A DNA stretch of 64,000 bases from Rhinopithecus roxellana (lineage: Eukaryota > Chordata > Mammalia > Primates > Cercopithecidae): NCBI RefSeq assembly GCF_007565055.1, contig NC_044552.1, forward strand, positions 148,757,859 through 148,821,858. Direction: 5' to 3'. Below the pieces are notes generated by a model. The model made no database searches. It worked only from the letters and a program-made list of their open reading frames with translations, and was not told the DNA's origin. Shown in pieces: positions 12,275 through 21,880 of this stretch. Position 1 is the first letter of the stretch; every line of letters starts with the position of its first letter. Both the position numbers and the translations under genes were made by a program.

Positions 12275-14052
12275 AATTATGTGTTTTTAATCCATTCTGT
12301 CAATCTGCCTTCCCATTGGAGAATTTAATCCATTTACGTTTAAACTAATTACTGACAATGGGGGACTTACTACTGTCATCTTTCTGTTTGTTTTTGATAT
12401 ACCTTATAGTTTTTTGTCCCTTATTTTCTGCATTATGGCCCTCTCTTCTGTTAAGCAAATTTTTAAGGTAAATGCTTCAGTTTCTTTCTCAATTTCTTTT
12501 GTGTATATTGTATAGCTGTTTTCTTTGTGGCTACCATGGGAATTACATGTAGCATTCTAAAGTTATAACACTCTAGTTTGAATTTATACCAGTGAATTTC
12601 AATAACACAAAAAATTCTGTTTCTTTACATCTCTGTCCCCACCCCTGTCAGTTGTTGATATTACAAAATACATTTTTACAGATTTTGTTCTCCAAAACAT
12701 AAAGTGGTGATTATTTTAAATGCATTAGTGTCTTAAATTATTTAGAAAATAAAATGTGGGGTTACAAACCAAAGTTATGATAATATTAGCTTTTAGACTA
12801 GTAGTTTTTTTAAAAATGTATTAGTCTTTTAAATCATGTGGAAAACAAAAAGTGGAGTTATACAGTGTTGCTATAATAATACTAGCTTTTATAACTGCCC
12901 ATGTATTTACCTTTATTAAGATCTTTATTTTTTCATACAACTTCAAATTCCTGTCTAGGGTCCTTTTATTTCACCTTGTGGGGCTCCCGTACACATTTCT
13001 GGCAGGGCAGGTCTAGTGGTAACAAACTTCCTCAGCTTCATTTATCTGGGAATGTCTTCATTTTTCCCTTACTTTTGAAGGGCACCTTTGCTGGTATAGG
13101 ATTCTTGGTTGAGAGTTTTTTGGGGCTTTGTTTGAGTTTTATTTTAGCCCAGGGAATAAGGCCATTGCCTTGTGGTCTGCAAAGTTTATTATGAGAAATC
13201 TGCTGATAATCTCAGAGAATCCTTTGTGTGTAATAAGATTTTTCTCTTGCTCCTTCCAAGATTCTCTCTTTGCCTTTGGCCTTTGAAAGTTTGATGATGA
13301 TGTGTCTCAGAGTGGGACTTTTTCAGTTCCTCTTAGTTGGAATTTATTGAACTTCTTGGATATACATTTATAGCCATTTTATAAAATCAAATTTGGGAGT
13401 TTTCAACTGTTATTTCTTCTCCTGCAGTGCATAAATTGGTCCCCTTGAGGGTGTCCCATAGGCCCTTTAGGCTCTGTTCACTTTTTTCAGTTCTTTTTTT
13501 CTTTCTGTGCCTCAGACTTGATAGTTTTATACTTTTTCTTCACCTGCTCAAACCTGCCTTTGAATTCCTCTAGTAAATACTTTATTTCAATTATTTTATA
13601 TTTTACCTCCTAAGTTTTTTGTTTCGTTTTAGGTTCTCTGTCTCTTTATTGATATTTCCATTTTGTTCATATATAATTTTCCTCACTTTATCCACATCTC
13701 TCTTTAATTGTTTGAGTAATTGAAAACAATTGTTTTAAAGTCTTTGTGCTATAGATATGCCCTGAGACAATTTCTATTACTTTGTTTATCTTTTTCCTTT
13801 GAATAGGCCATACTTTCCTATTTCTTTGAATGCCTTGTGATCTTTTATTGAAAACTTGACAATTGAATCTAGTATTGTGGTAATTCTGAAGTAAAGTTCT
13901 CCCCTTTCCCCTGGGTTTGAGTTTTTTGTCATTGTTCTGTTTATCGTTTCTGTTTATTTTGATTTTTGCAGCTTGACTCTGTGCCAAGGACCAGCCTCAG
14001 ATGTAAACTTCACATCTTCTTATTTCTTTTTTTGAGTCTTTCCTGTGGCATG

Positions 14053-14066
14053 CACAGTCACTTTCT
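14053..14066. repeat. Left copy of 14-bp target-site duplication
   Basis: The sequence 'cacagtcactttct' here is repeated exactly at 20549-20562. The pair bounds the combined L1+Alu insert in the ancient L1M. Read on the insert's sense strand, the junction is TT|AGAA, close to the L1 endonuclease preference TT|AAAA. Confidence 0.9.
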
Positions 14067-14091
14067 TTTGTTTTCTTTTCTTTTGTTTCTT

Positions 14092-14125
<34 letters not shown>

Positions 14126-14127
<2 letters not shown>

Positions 14128-14355
14128 TATACTTTAAGTTCTAGGGTACATGTGCATAACGTGCAGGTTTGTTACATATGTATACTTATGCCATGTTGGT
14201 GTGCTGCACCCATCAACTCGTCAGCACCCATCAATTCATCATTTATATCATGTATAACTCCCCAATGCAATCCCTCCCTCCTCCCCCCTCCCCCCTCCCC
14301 ATGATAGACCCCAGTGTGTGATGTTCCCCTTCCCGAGTCCAAGTGATCTTATTGT
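14126..14355 (-). promoter_or_regulatory. L1 3' UTR with polypurine tract and polyadenylation signal
   Basis: On the minus strand the UTR follows the ORF2 stop. It contains a G-rich tract (plus-strand C runs at about 14270-14299) of repeated GGGGGGAGGG-type blocks, a known G-quadruplex-prone feature of L1 3' UTRs. It ends AGTATAATAAA at the poly(A) junction, supplying the AATAAA signal. A motif of about 10 bases (TGATGGGTGC) occurs twice about 20 bp apart near 14202-14232, unlike the single ATGGGTGCAGC of human L1PA2/L1HS as I remember it. Confidence 0.85.
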
Positions 14356-17300
14356 TCAGTTCCCACCTATGAGTGAGAACATGCGGTGTTTGGTTTTCTG
14401 TTCTTGTGATAGTTTGCTAAGAATGATGGTTTCCAGCTGCATCCATGTCCCTACAAAGGATGCAAACTCATCCTTTTTTATGGCTGCATAGTATTCCATG
14501 GTGTATATGTGCCACATTTTCTTAATCCAGTCTGTCACAGATGGACATTTGGGTTGATTCCAAGTCTTTGCTATTGTGAATAGTGCCGCAATAAACATAC
14601 GTGTACATGTGTCTTTGTAGTAGACTAATTTATAATCCTTTGGGTATATACCCAGTAGTGGGATGGCTGGGTCATATGGTACATCTAGTTCTAGATCCTT
14701 GAGGAATTGCCATACTCTTTTCCATAATGGTTGAACTAGTTTACAATCCCACCAACAGTGGAAAAGTGTTCCTATTTCTCCACATCCTCTCCAACACCTG
14801 TTGTTTCCTGACTTCTTAATGATTGCCATTCTAACTGGTGTGAGATGGTATCTCATTGTGGTTTTGATTTGCATTTCTCTGATGGCCAGTGATGATGAGC
14901 ATTTTTTCATGTGTCTGTTGGCTGTATGAATATCTTCTTTTGAGAAATGTCTGTTCATATCCTTTCCCCACTTTTTGATGGGGTTGTTTGTTTTTTTCTC
15001 GTATATTTGTTTGAGTTCTTTGTAGATTCTGGATATTAGCCCTTTGTCAGATGAGTAGGTTGCAAAAATTTTCTCCCATTCTGTAGGTTGCCTGTTCACT
15101 CTGATGGTAGTTTCTTTTGCTGTGCAAAAGCTCTTTAGTTTAATTAGATCCCATTTGTCAATTATGGCTTTTGCTGCCGTTGCTTTTGGTGTTTTAGACA
15201 TGAAGTCCTTGCCCATGCCTATGTCCTGAATGGTACTACCTAGATTTTCTTCTAGGGTTTTGATGGTATTAGGTCTAACATTTAAGTCTCTAATCCATCT
15301 TGAATTAATCTTCGTATAAGGGGTAAGGAAAGGATCCAGTTTCAGCTTTCTACTTATGGCTAGCCAATTTTCCCAGCACCATTTATTAAATAGGGAATCC
15401 TTTCCCCATTTCTTGTTTCTCTCAGGTTTGTCAAAGATCAGATGGCTGTAGATGTGCGGTATTATTTCTGAGGACTCTGTTCTGTTCCATTGGTCTATAT
15501 CTCTGTTTTGGTACCAGTACCATGCTGTTTTGGTTACTGTAGCCTTGTAGTATAGTTTGAAGTCAGGTAGCGTGACGCCTCCAGCTTTGTCCTTTTGACT
15601 TAGGATTGTCTTGGCAATGCGGGCTCTTTTTTGGTTCCATATGAACTTTAAAGCAGTTTTTTCCAATTCTGTGAAGAAAGTCATTGGTAGCTTGATGGGG
15701 ATGGCATTGAATCTATAAATAACCTTGGGGAGTATGGCCATTTTCACGATATTGATTCTTCCTATCCATGAGCATGGTATGTTCTTCCATTTGTTTGTGT
15801 CCTCTTTGATTTCACTGAGCAGTGGTTTGTAGTTCTCCTTGAAGAGGTCCTTTACATCCCTTGTAAGCTGGATTCCTAGGTATTTTATTCTCTTTGAAGC
15901 AATTGTGAATGGAAGTTCATTCCTGATTTGGCTCTCTGCTTGTCTGTTGCTGGTGTATAAGAATGCTTGTGATTTTTGCACATTAATTTTGTATCCTGAG
16001 ACTTTGCTGAAGTTGCTTATCAGCTTAAGGAGATTTTGGGCTGAGACGATGGGGTTTTCTAAATATACAATCATGTCATCTGCAAACAGGGACAATTTGA
16101 CTTCTTCTTTTCCTAACTGGATACCCTTGATTTCTTTCTCTTGCCTGATTGCCCTAGCCAGAACTTCCAACACTATGTTGAATAGGAGTGGTGAGAGAGG
16201 GCATCCCTGTCTTGTGCCAGTTTTCAAAGGGAATTTTTCCAGTTTTTGCCCATTCAGTATGATATTAGCTGTGGGTTTGTCATAAATAGCTCTTATTATT
16301 TTGAGGTACGTTCCATCAATACCGAATTTATTGAGCGTTTTTAGCATGAAGGGCTGTTGAATTTTGTCAAAAGCCTTTTCTGCATCTATTGAGACAATCA
16401 TGTGGTTCTTGTCTTTGGTTCTGTTTATATGCTGGATTACGTTTATTGATTTGCGAATGTTGAACCAGCCTTGCATCCCAGGGATGAAGCCCACTTGATC
16501 ATGGTGGATAAGCTTTTTGATGTGCTGCTGAATCCGGTTTGCCAGTATTTTATTGAGGATTTTTGCATCAATGTTCATCAGGGATATTGGTCTAAAATTC
16601 TCTTTTTTTGTTGTGTCTCTGCCAGGCTTTGGTATCAGGATGATGTTGGCCTCATAAAATGAGTTAGGGAGGATTCCCTCTTTTTCTATTGATTGGAATA
16701 GTTTCAGAAGGAATGGTACCAGCTCCTCCTTGTACCTCTGGTAGAATTCAGCTGTGAATCCATCTGGTCCTGGACTTTTTTTGGTGGGTAGGCTATTAAT
16801 TGTTGCCTCAATTTCAGAGCCTGCTATTGGTCTATTCAGGGATTCAACTTCTTCCTGGTTTAGCCTTGGGAGAGTGTAAGTGTCCAGGAAATTATCCATT
16901 TCTTCTAGATTTTCTAGTTGATTTGCGTAGAGGCGTTTATAGTATTCTCTGATGGTAGTTTGTATTTCTGTGGGGTCAGTGGTGATATCCCCTTTATCAT
17001 TTTTTATTGCATCTATTTGATTCCTCTCTCTTTTTTTCTTTATTAGCCTTGCTAGCGGTCTGTCAATTTTGTTGATCTTTTCAAAAAACCAACTCCTGGA
17101 TTCATTGATTTTTTGGAGGGTTTTTTGTGTCTCTATCTCCTTCAGTTCGGCTCTGATCTTAGTTATTTCTTGCCTTCTGCTAGCTTTTGAATGTGATTGC
17201 TCTTGCCTCTCTAGTTCTTTTAATTGTGATGTTAGAGTGTCAATTTTAGATCTTTCCTGCTTTCTCTTGTGGGCATTTAGTGCTATAAATTTCCCTCTAC

Positions 17301-18183
17301 ACACTGCTTTAAATGTGTCCCAGAGATTCTGGTATGTTGTATCTTTGTTCTCATTGGTTTCAAAGAACATCTTTATTTCCGCTTTCATTTCGTTATGTAC
17401 CCAGTAGTCATTCAGGAGCAGGTTGTTCAGTTTCCATGTAGCTGAGCGGTTTTGATTGAGTTTCTTAGTCCTGAGTTCTAGTTTGATTGCACTGTGGTCT
17501 GAGAGACAGTTTGTTATAATTTCTGTTCTTTTACATTTGCTGAGGAGTGCTTTACTTCCAATTATGTGGTCAATTTTGGAATAAGTGCGATGTGGTGCTG
17601 AGAAGAATGTATATTCTGTTGATTTGGGGTGGAGAGTTCTATAGATGTCTATTAGGTCCGCTTGGTGCAGAGATGAGTTCAATTCCTGGATATCCTTGTT
17701 AACTTTCTGTCTCGTTGATCTGTCTAATGTTGACAGCGGAGTGTTGAAGTCCCCCATTATTATTGTATGGGAGTCTAAGTCTCTTTGTAAGTCTCTAAGG
17801 ACTTGCTTTATGAATCTGGGTGCTCCTGTATTGGGTGCATATATATTTAGGAGAGTTAGCTCTTCCTGTTGAATTGATCCCTTTACCATTATGTAATGGC
17901 CTTCTTTGTCTCTTTTGATCTTTGATGGTTTAAAGTCTGTTTTATCAGAGACTAGGATTGCAACCCCTGCTTTTTTTTGTTCTCCATTTGCTTGGTAGAT
18001 CTTCCTCCATCCCTTTATTTTGAGCCTATGTATGTCTCTGCATGTGAGATGGGTCTCCTGAATACAGCAGACTGATGGGTCTTGACTCTTTATCCAGTTT
18101 GCCAGTCTGTGTCTTTTAATTGGAGCATTTAGTCCATTAACATTTAAGGTTAATATTGTTATGTGTGAACTTGATCCTGCCAT
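14356..18183 (-). CDS. L1 ORF2: L1 ORF2 protein: endonuclease and reverse transcriptase (1275 aa, intact)
   Basis: ORF2p nicks target DNA and copies L1 RNA at the nick by target-primed reverse transcription. It acts with ORF1p and L1 RNA in a ribonucleoprotein particle. The N-terminal AP-like endonuclease domain (about residues 1-239) keeps the catalytic set N14, E43 (in QETHL), D145 (in GDFN) and H230 (in SDHS), which I counted directly. The reverse transcriptase domain has the LFADDM core with its two catalytic aspartates (near residue 702), plus GTRQGCPLSPLLFN and PKPGRD motifs. The C-terminal cysteine motif is complete, with CX3CX7HX4C spacing (CWRGC...HCWWDC). The length equals the human ORF2 length and the end is the usual SLIGGN. 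Translation normally depends on termination-reinitiation after ORF1, 63 bp upstream. I see no disabling change, but activity cannot be judged from sequence. Confidence 0.97.
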   Translation of the reverse strand: MAGSSSHITILTLNVNGLNAPIKRHRLANWIKSQDPSVCCIQETHLTCRDIHRLKIKGWRKIYQANGEQKKAGVAILVSDKTDFKPSKIKRDKEGHYIMVKGSIQQEELTLLNIYAPNTGAPRFIKQVLRDLQRDLDSHTIIMGDFNTPLSTLDRSTRQKVNKDIQELNSSLHQADLIDIYRTLHPKSTEYTFFSAPHRTYSKIDHIIGSKALLSKCKRTEIITNCLSDHSAIKLELRTKKLNQNRSATWKLNNLLLNDYWVHNEMKAEIKMFFETNENKDTTYQNLWDTFKAVCRGKFIALNAHKRKQERSKIDTLTSQLKELERQEQSHSKASRRQEITKIRAELKEIETQKTLQKINESRSWFFEKINKIDRPLARLIKKKRERNQIDAIKNDKGDITTDPTEIQTTIREYYKRLYANQLENLEEMDNFLDTYTLPRLNQEEVESLNRPIAGSEIEATINSLPTKKSPGPDGFTAEFYQRYKEELVPFLLKLFQSIEKEGILPNSFYEANIILIPKPGRDTTKKENFRPISLMNIDAKILNKILANRIQQHIKKLIHHDQVGFIPGMQGWFNIRKSINVIQHINRTKDKNHMIVSIDAEKAFDKIQQPFMLKTLNKFGIDGTYLKIIRAIYDKPTANIILNGQKLEKFPLKTGTRQGCPLSPLLFNIVLEVLARAIRQEKEIKGIQLGKEEVKLSLFADDMIVYLENPIVSAQNLLKLISNFSKVSGYKINVQKSQAFLYTSNRQAESQIRNELPFTIASKRIKYLGIQLTRDVKDLFKENYKPLLSEIKEDTNKWKNIPCSWIGRINIVKMAILPKVIYRFNAIPIKLPMTFFTELEKTALKFIWNQKRARIAKTILSQKDKAGGVTLPDFKLYYKATVTKTAWYWYQNRDIDQWNRTESSEIIPHIYSHLIFDKPERNKKWGKDSLFNKWCWENWLAISRKLKLDPFLTPYTKINSRWIRDLNVRPNTIKTLEENLGSTIQDIGMGKDFMSKTPKATAAKAIIDKWDLIKLKSFCTAKETTIRVNRQPTEWEKIFATYSSDKGLISRIYKELKQIYEKKTNNPIKKWGKDMNRHFSKEDIHTANRHMKKCSSSLAIREMQIKTTMRYHLTPVRMAIIKKSGNNRCWRGCGEIGTLFHCWWDCKLVQPLWKRVWQFLKDLELDVPYDPAIPLLGIYPKDYKLVYYKDTCTRMFIAALFTIAKTWNQPKCPSVTDWIKKMWHIYTMEYYAAIKKDEFASFVGTWMQLETIILSKLSQEQKTKHRMFSLIGGN

Positions 18184-18246
18184 TATGATATTAACTGGTT
18201 ATTTTGCTCGTTAGTTGATGCAGTTTCTTCCTAGCCTCGATGGTCT
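18184..18246 (-). promoter_or_regulatory. L1 inter-ORF spacer (63 bp)
   Basis: This is the 63-bp gap between the ORF1 stop and the ORF2 start on the minus strand, the same size as in human L1. It is the region across which ORF2 is translated by unconventional reinitiation. Confidence 0.85.
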
Positions 18247-19263
18247 TTACATTTTGCCAAGTTTTTGCGATGGCTGGTACCGGTTGTTCCTTTCCATGTT
18301 TAGGGCTTCCTTCAGGGTCTCTTGTAAGGCAGGCCTGGTGGTGACAAAATCTCTAAGCATTTGCTTATCTGTAAAGGATTTTATTTCTCCTTCACTTATG
18401 AAACTTAGTTTGGCTGGATATGAAATTCTGGGTTGAAAATTCTTTTCTTTAAGAACGTTGAATATTGGCCCCCACTCTCTTCTGGCTTGTAGAGTTTCTG
18501 CCGAGAGATCTGCTGTTAGTCTGATGGGCTTCCCTTTGTGGGTGACCCGACCTTTCTCTCTGGCTGCCCTTAAGATTTTTTCCTTCATTTCAACTTTGGT
18601 GAATCTGGCAATTATGTGTCTTGGAGTTGCTCTTCTCGAGGAGTATCTTTGTGGCGTTCTCTGTATTTCCTGAATTTGAATGTTGGCCTGCCCTACTAGG
18701 TTGGGGAAGTTCTCCTGGATGATATCCTGAAGAGTGTTTTCCAACTTGGTTCCATTTTCCCCCTCACTTTCAGGCACCCCAATCAGACGTAGATTTGGTC
18801 TTTTTACGTAATCCCATACTTCTTGCAGGCTTTGTTCATTTCTTTTTCTTCTTTTTTCTTTTGGTTTCTCTTCTCGCTTCATTTCATTCATTTGATCTTC
18901 AATCGCTGATACTCTTTCTTCCAGTTGATCGAGTCGGTTACTGAAGCTTGTGCATTTGTCACGTATTTCTCGTGTCATGGTTTTCATCTCTGTCATTTCG
19001 TTTATGATCTTCTCTGCATTAATGAGTCTAGCTGTCAATTCTTCCACTCTTTTTTCAAGATTTTTAGTTTCTTTGCGCTGGGTACGTAATTCCTCCTTTA
19101 GCTCTGATAAGTTTGATGGACTGAAGCCTTCTTCTCTCCTCTCGTCCAAGTCATTCTCTGACCAGCTTTGATCCGTTGCTGGTGATGGGCTGCGCTCCTT
19201 TGCAGGGGGAGATGCGCTCTTATTTTTTGAATTTCCAGCTTTTCTGCCCTGCTTCTTCCCCAT
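18247..19263 (-). CDS. L1 ORF1: L1 ORF1 protein: trimeric RNA-binding chaperone (338 aa, intact)
   Basis: ORF1p coats L1 RNA and acts as a nucleic-acid chaperone in the retrotransposition particle. The protein starts MGKKQ, has a short basic, Ser/Pro-rich N-terminus, a coiled coil rich in Glu/Lys/Leu (about residues 50-150), an RRM domain (about 157-252, with RPNLRLIGVPE) and a C-terminal domain (about 253-323, with LTADLSAETLQARREWGPIF). The length equals human ORF1p. The last residues (YQPSQKLGKM) differ from the human end as I remember it, while the length is kept. No stop or frameshift is present. It is the upstream cistron of the bicistronic L1 RNA. Confidence 0.96.
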   Translation of the reverse strand: MGKKQGRKAGNSKNKSASPPAKERSPSPATDQSWSENDLDERREEGFSPSNLSELKEELRTQRKETKNLEKRVEELTARLINAEKIINEMTEMKTMTREIRDKCTSFSNRLDQLEERVSAIEDQMNEMKREEKPKEKRRKRNEQSLQEVWDYVKRPNLRLIGVPESEGENGTKLENTLQDIIQENFPNLVGQANIQIQEIQRTPQRYSSRRATPRHIIARFTKVEMKEKILRAAREKGRVTHKGKPIRLTADLSAETLQARREWGPIFNVLKEKNFQPRISYPAKLSFISEGEIKSFTDKQMLRDFVTTRPALQETLKEALNMERNNRYQPSQKLGKM

Positions 19264-20291
19264 CTTTGTGGTTTTATCTGTCTCTGGTCTTTGATGGTGG
19301 TGACGAACTGATGGGGTTTTGGTATAGGTGTCCTTCCTGTTTGATAGTTTTCCTTCTGACAGTCAGAAGGACTCTCTGTTGGTCTGTTGGAGATTGCTTG
19401 AGGTCCACTCCAGACCCTGTTTGCCTGGGTATCAGCAGCAGAGGTTGCCGAAGATAGAATATTGCTGAACAGCGAGTGTACCTGTCTGATTCTTCCTTTG
19501 GAAGTGTCCTCTCAGGGGTGTACTCCACCCTGTGAGGTGTGGGGTGTCAGACTGCCCCTAGTGGGGGATTTCTCCCAGCTAGGCTACTCAGGGGTCAGGG
19601 ACACACCTGAGCAGGCAGTCTGTCCGTTCTCAGATCTCAACCTCCGCGTTGGGAGATCCGCGGCTCTCCCCAAAGCTGTCAGACAGAGTCGTTCGCGTCT
19701 GCACCGGCTCCCGCTACTTCCCCTGTTGGTCTTCAGCTGTGCGCTGTCCCCAGAGGTGGAGACTACAGAGACAGGCAGGCTTCCTTGAGCTGCTGTGAGC
19801 TCCACCCAGTTCGAGCTTCCCAGCGGCTTTGTTTACCTACTTAAGCCTCAGCAATGGCGGGCGCCCCTCCCCCAGCCTCGCTGCTGCCTTGCGGATAGAT
19901 CGCGGCAGACTGCTGTGTTAGCAGTGAGGGAGGCTTCGTGGGCGTGGGACCCTCCCGGCCAGGTGTGGGATATATTCTCCTGGAATGCCTGTATGCTTAC
20001 AGCGCAGTATTGGGGTGGGAGTTACCCGATTTTCCAGGTGTTGTGTGTCTCAGTTCCCCTGGCTAGGAAAACGGATCCCCTTCCCCCTTGCGCTTCCAGG
20101 TGAGGCGATGCCTCGCCCTGCTTCAGCTCTCGCTGGTCAGGCTGCAGCAGCTGACCAGCACCGATTGTCCGGCACTCCCTAGTGAGATGACCCCAGTACC
20201 TCAGTTGAAAATGCAGAAATCACCGGTCTTCTGTGTCGCTCGCGCTGGGAGTTGGAGACTGGAGTTGTTCCTATTCGGCCATCTTGCTCCC
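19264..20291 (-). promoter_or_regulatory. L1 5' UTR / internal promoter with YY1 site
   Basis: This ~1.03-kb, CpG-containing 5' UTR drives sense transcription from the element's first bases toward ORF1. The YY1 motif AAGATGGCC lies a few bases inside the 5' end (plus strand 20277-20285, ggccatctt), the position known to set accurate L1 initiation. In primates the same region holds an antisense promoter, which here would read on the plus strand, out of the element and toward 20.3-22 kb. Confidence 0.88.
19854..19898 (+). pseudogene. L1 ORF0: L1 antisense ORF0, truncated after 14 codons
   Basis: On the plus strand, antisense to the L1 5' UTR, ATG GCG GGC GCC CCT CCC CCA GCC starts at 19854. 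This matches the start of primate L1 ORF0 (about 71 aa in human, starting MAGAPPPAS) as I remember it. Here the frame reads 14 codons and stops at TAG (19896-19898). An overlapping frame from 19795 stays open for about 102 codons but begins at GTG, not ATG. The ORF0 start is therefore kept while the product would be a 14-residue peptide. Confidence 0.75.
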
Positions 20292-20548
20292 TTTTTTTTT
20301 TTTTTTTTGAGACAGGGTCTCACTCTGTCACCCAGGCTGGAGTGCAGTGGCATGATCTTGGCTCACTGCAACCTCCACCTCCTGGGTTCAAGTGAGTCTC
20401 CTGCCTCAGCCTTCTAAGCAGCTGGGATTACAGGTGCCTGCCACAAGACACAGCTAATTTTTGTGTTTTTAGTAGAGTTGGGGTTTCACCACATTAGTCA
20501 GGCTGATCTCGAACTCCTGACCTCAAGTGATCCACCCACCTTGGCCTC
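20292..20548 (-). mobile_element. Alu, minus strand, 5'-truncated, fused to L1 5' end
   Basis: A T17 run (20292-20308) directly abuts the first base of the L1 5' UTR. The Alu body follows in reverse orientation (20309-20548) and stops at 'ccaccttggcctc', so roughly the first 35-40 bases of the Alu sense strand are missing. The next bases are the right copy of the 14-bp duplication. No duplication separates the Alu from the L1. Confidence 0.92.
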
Positions 20549-20562
20549 CACAGTCACTTTCT
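20549..20562. repeat. Right copy of 14-bp target-site duplication
   Basis: Exact repeat of 14053-14066. The L1M sequence resumes after it with 'aattattcccaagtac', which is continuous in sense with the L1M sequence left of 14053. Confidence 0.9.
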
Positions 20563-21115
20563 AATTATTCCCAAGTACATAGTTGTTTTTGAATGTCTCA
20601 TTTTTTACTGTCTGGCTCCTATAAGGGGAAGAGAGAAAATTGGAGGAGGGATCAAGGGCGCCGACTCCTTCAATGCCCTGGAAGTTGCTTCTCCTGGAGG
20701 AAAGGGGCTTGTAGCCATGTGGGAAGGGTAACAATGGCCGCCCTCCTATTTACACCCTCTATAAGAAGAAGCATCCATCGCTGATCAGAGCAGAGGTCCC
20801 TGATATTTGGAGGATGGGTGCTTTCTGCCCATCCTGGGTTCTGCAGGCCCTGTGCAGATCGCTTTTGAAAGGTGTGCCTGGGGGTGGGGGTCAGGGAGGG
20901 GGAGCTGCTAATGTGCCAGAATCTGAAGTTTACAAAAATGAACCAAGTTTATAGTTCAAGTCTTCCTCTGGAAGTTGCGAGCCTTCAATAGACTTCATAA
21001 ATTCAAAGTACGGGAAGTGCGTACATCCGAGTTTGCCAGTACGGTTGCTATCTGGGTGGGGTGGATTCCTGGCACCACCTCCTCCTCCTCCATCAGGAGT
21101 GCTCTCCTGCAGCCT

Positions 21116-21880
21116 GCTCCTCAGCTCTGCCTGGAAGGAGGCATGTGGGCGCTAGCCAGGATGTTCCATGCCCTTTTGTGCACCATAGACGGATCGGCTC
21201 TGACAAGGGCACCTAAAATTATTAAAACAGCAGTGAAATGTAGTTTGAATTAATTAAGTGTCAGCATAATATCTGTTGTATATATAGATTCTACTATGTT
21301 AATATATTTTACTTGATGTTCCAGGGCATTACAAAGAAGGAAAATAACACACTTTTGGCTTATTTTCTTACAGTCATCAATTAATAAAAGGGGACTGGAA
21401 TTACATGGTATTTTATTTTCAATTACAGCTTGCCACAGCTACCTTGGATGGTAAACTCCAGCTCTTTCTAGCTGAGTAATCACTGACCTGTGAGCTGGGC
21501 CCAGGAATGCTACTAGGAACAACTTAAAAATAAGAAGTAGTAGTTCATCCATCACCGGGCCAGAAGCAACAACTGTTTTTCATACTTTGAGACTTGCTTC
21601 AGATTTCCCCTTTATGCAAGCTCCTTCCCCGTTTGTGCCATGTCACAGTTTTATGTCTTTCTGCTCCTCAAAAGGGATCCCCCTCATTGAGAAAATGGAA
21701 GTGGTGTCCAGTACTCCTGCATAGAATTTGGTAAAGTTAAAACAGAATATCCTTCAATAAAACATAGTATTTGTTTGATAATTAGAGTTAGAAGAAAAAA
21801 GAGAGAATTTCTTTTGGGCAGTGAAATTAAAGGAGTAAACAGTCCTAACTGGCTGTGGTCTTCTGATTAGTCGGCCCATG
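21116..21880. other. Unassigned unique sequence
   Basis: I recognise no gene or repeat between the L1M 5' end and the 33-bp minisatellite. The composition is average and short frames look like chance. Confidence 0.5.

Larger units (their letters stand above)
14067..20291 (-). mobile_element. L1: Full-length young L1 (L1PA lineage), both ORFs intact
   Basis: This is an autonomous LINE-1 on the minus strand. On the plus strand, the mixed T-rich tail and a T32 run (14067-14125) come first, then the 3' UTR, ORF2, a 63-bp inter-ORF gap, ORF1 and a ~1.03-kb 5' UTR ending at 20291. The 5' end reads GGGAGCAAGATGGCC, so it is full-length or within a few G residues of it. The 3' UTR carries a duplicated TGATGGGTGC block, which I associate with Old World monkey L1s. 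Both proteins have the usual family lengths (338 and 1275 aa) with no stop or frameshift, so the insertion is evolutionarily young. It sits in an ancient L1M of the same orientation. Confidence 0.95.
6945..21115 (-). mobile_element. Ancient near-full-length L1M, minus strand, heavily interrupted
   Basis: Read on the minus strand, the 3' UTR lies at about 6945-7400, ORF2 relics at about 7400-12900, ORF1-like relics at about 13000-14050, and the 5' UTR at 20563 to about 21115 after a 6.5-kb insertion. RT-type relic peptide is visible at 9250-9468, including a GTRQGC-like motif. An endonuclease-region relic lies at 11591-11821 and an ORF1-like relic at 13688-13987. All frames are broken. Insertions within it are Alus at 7704 and 10316, a solo LTR at 9439, a Tigger-like element at 12033 and the young L1+Alu composite at 14067. 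The 5' UTR part keeps 'ggttctgcaggccctgtg' and a 'ttcaatagactt' block seen in old L1M 5' UTRs. Confidence 0.8.
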
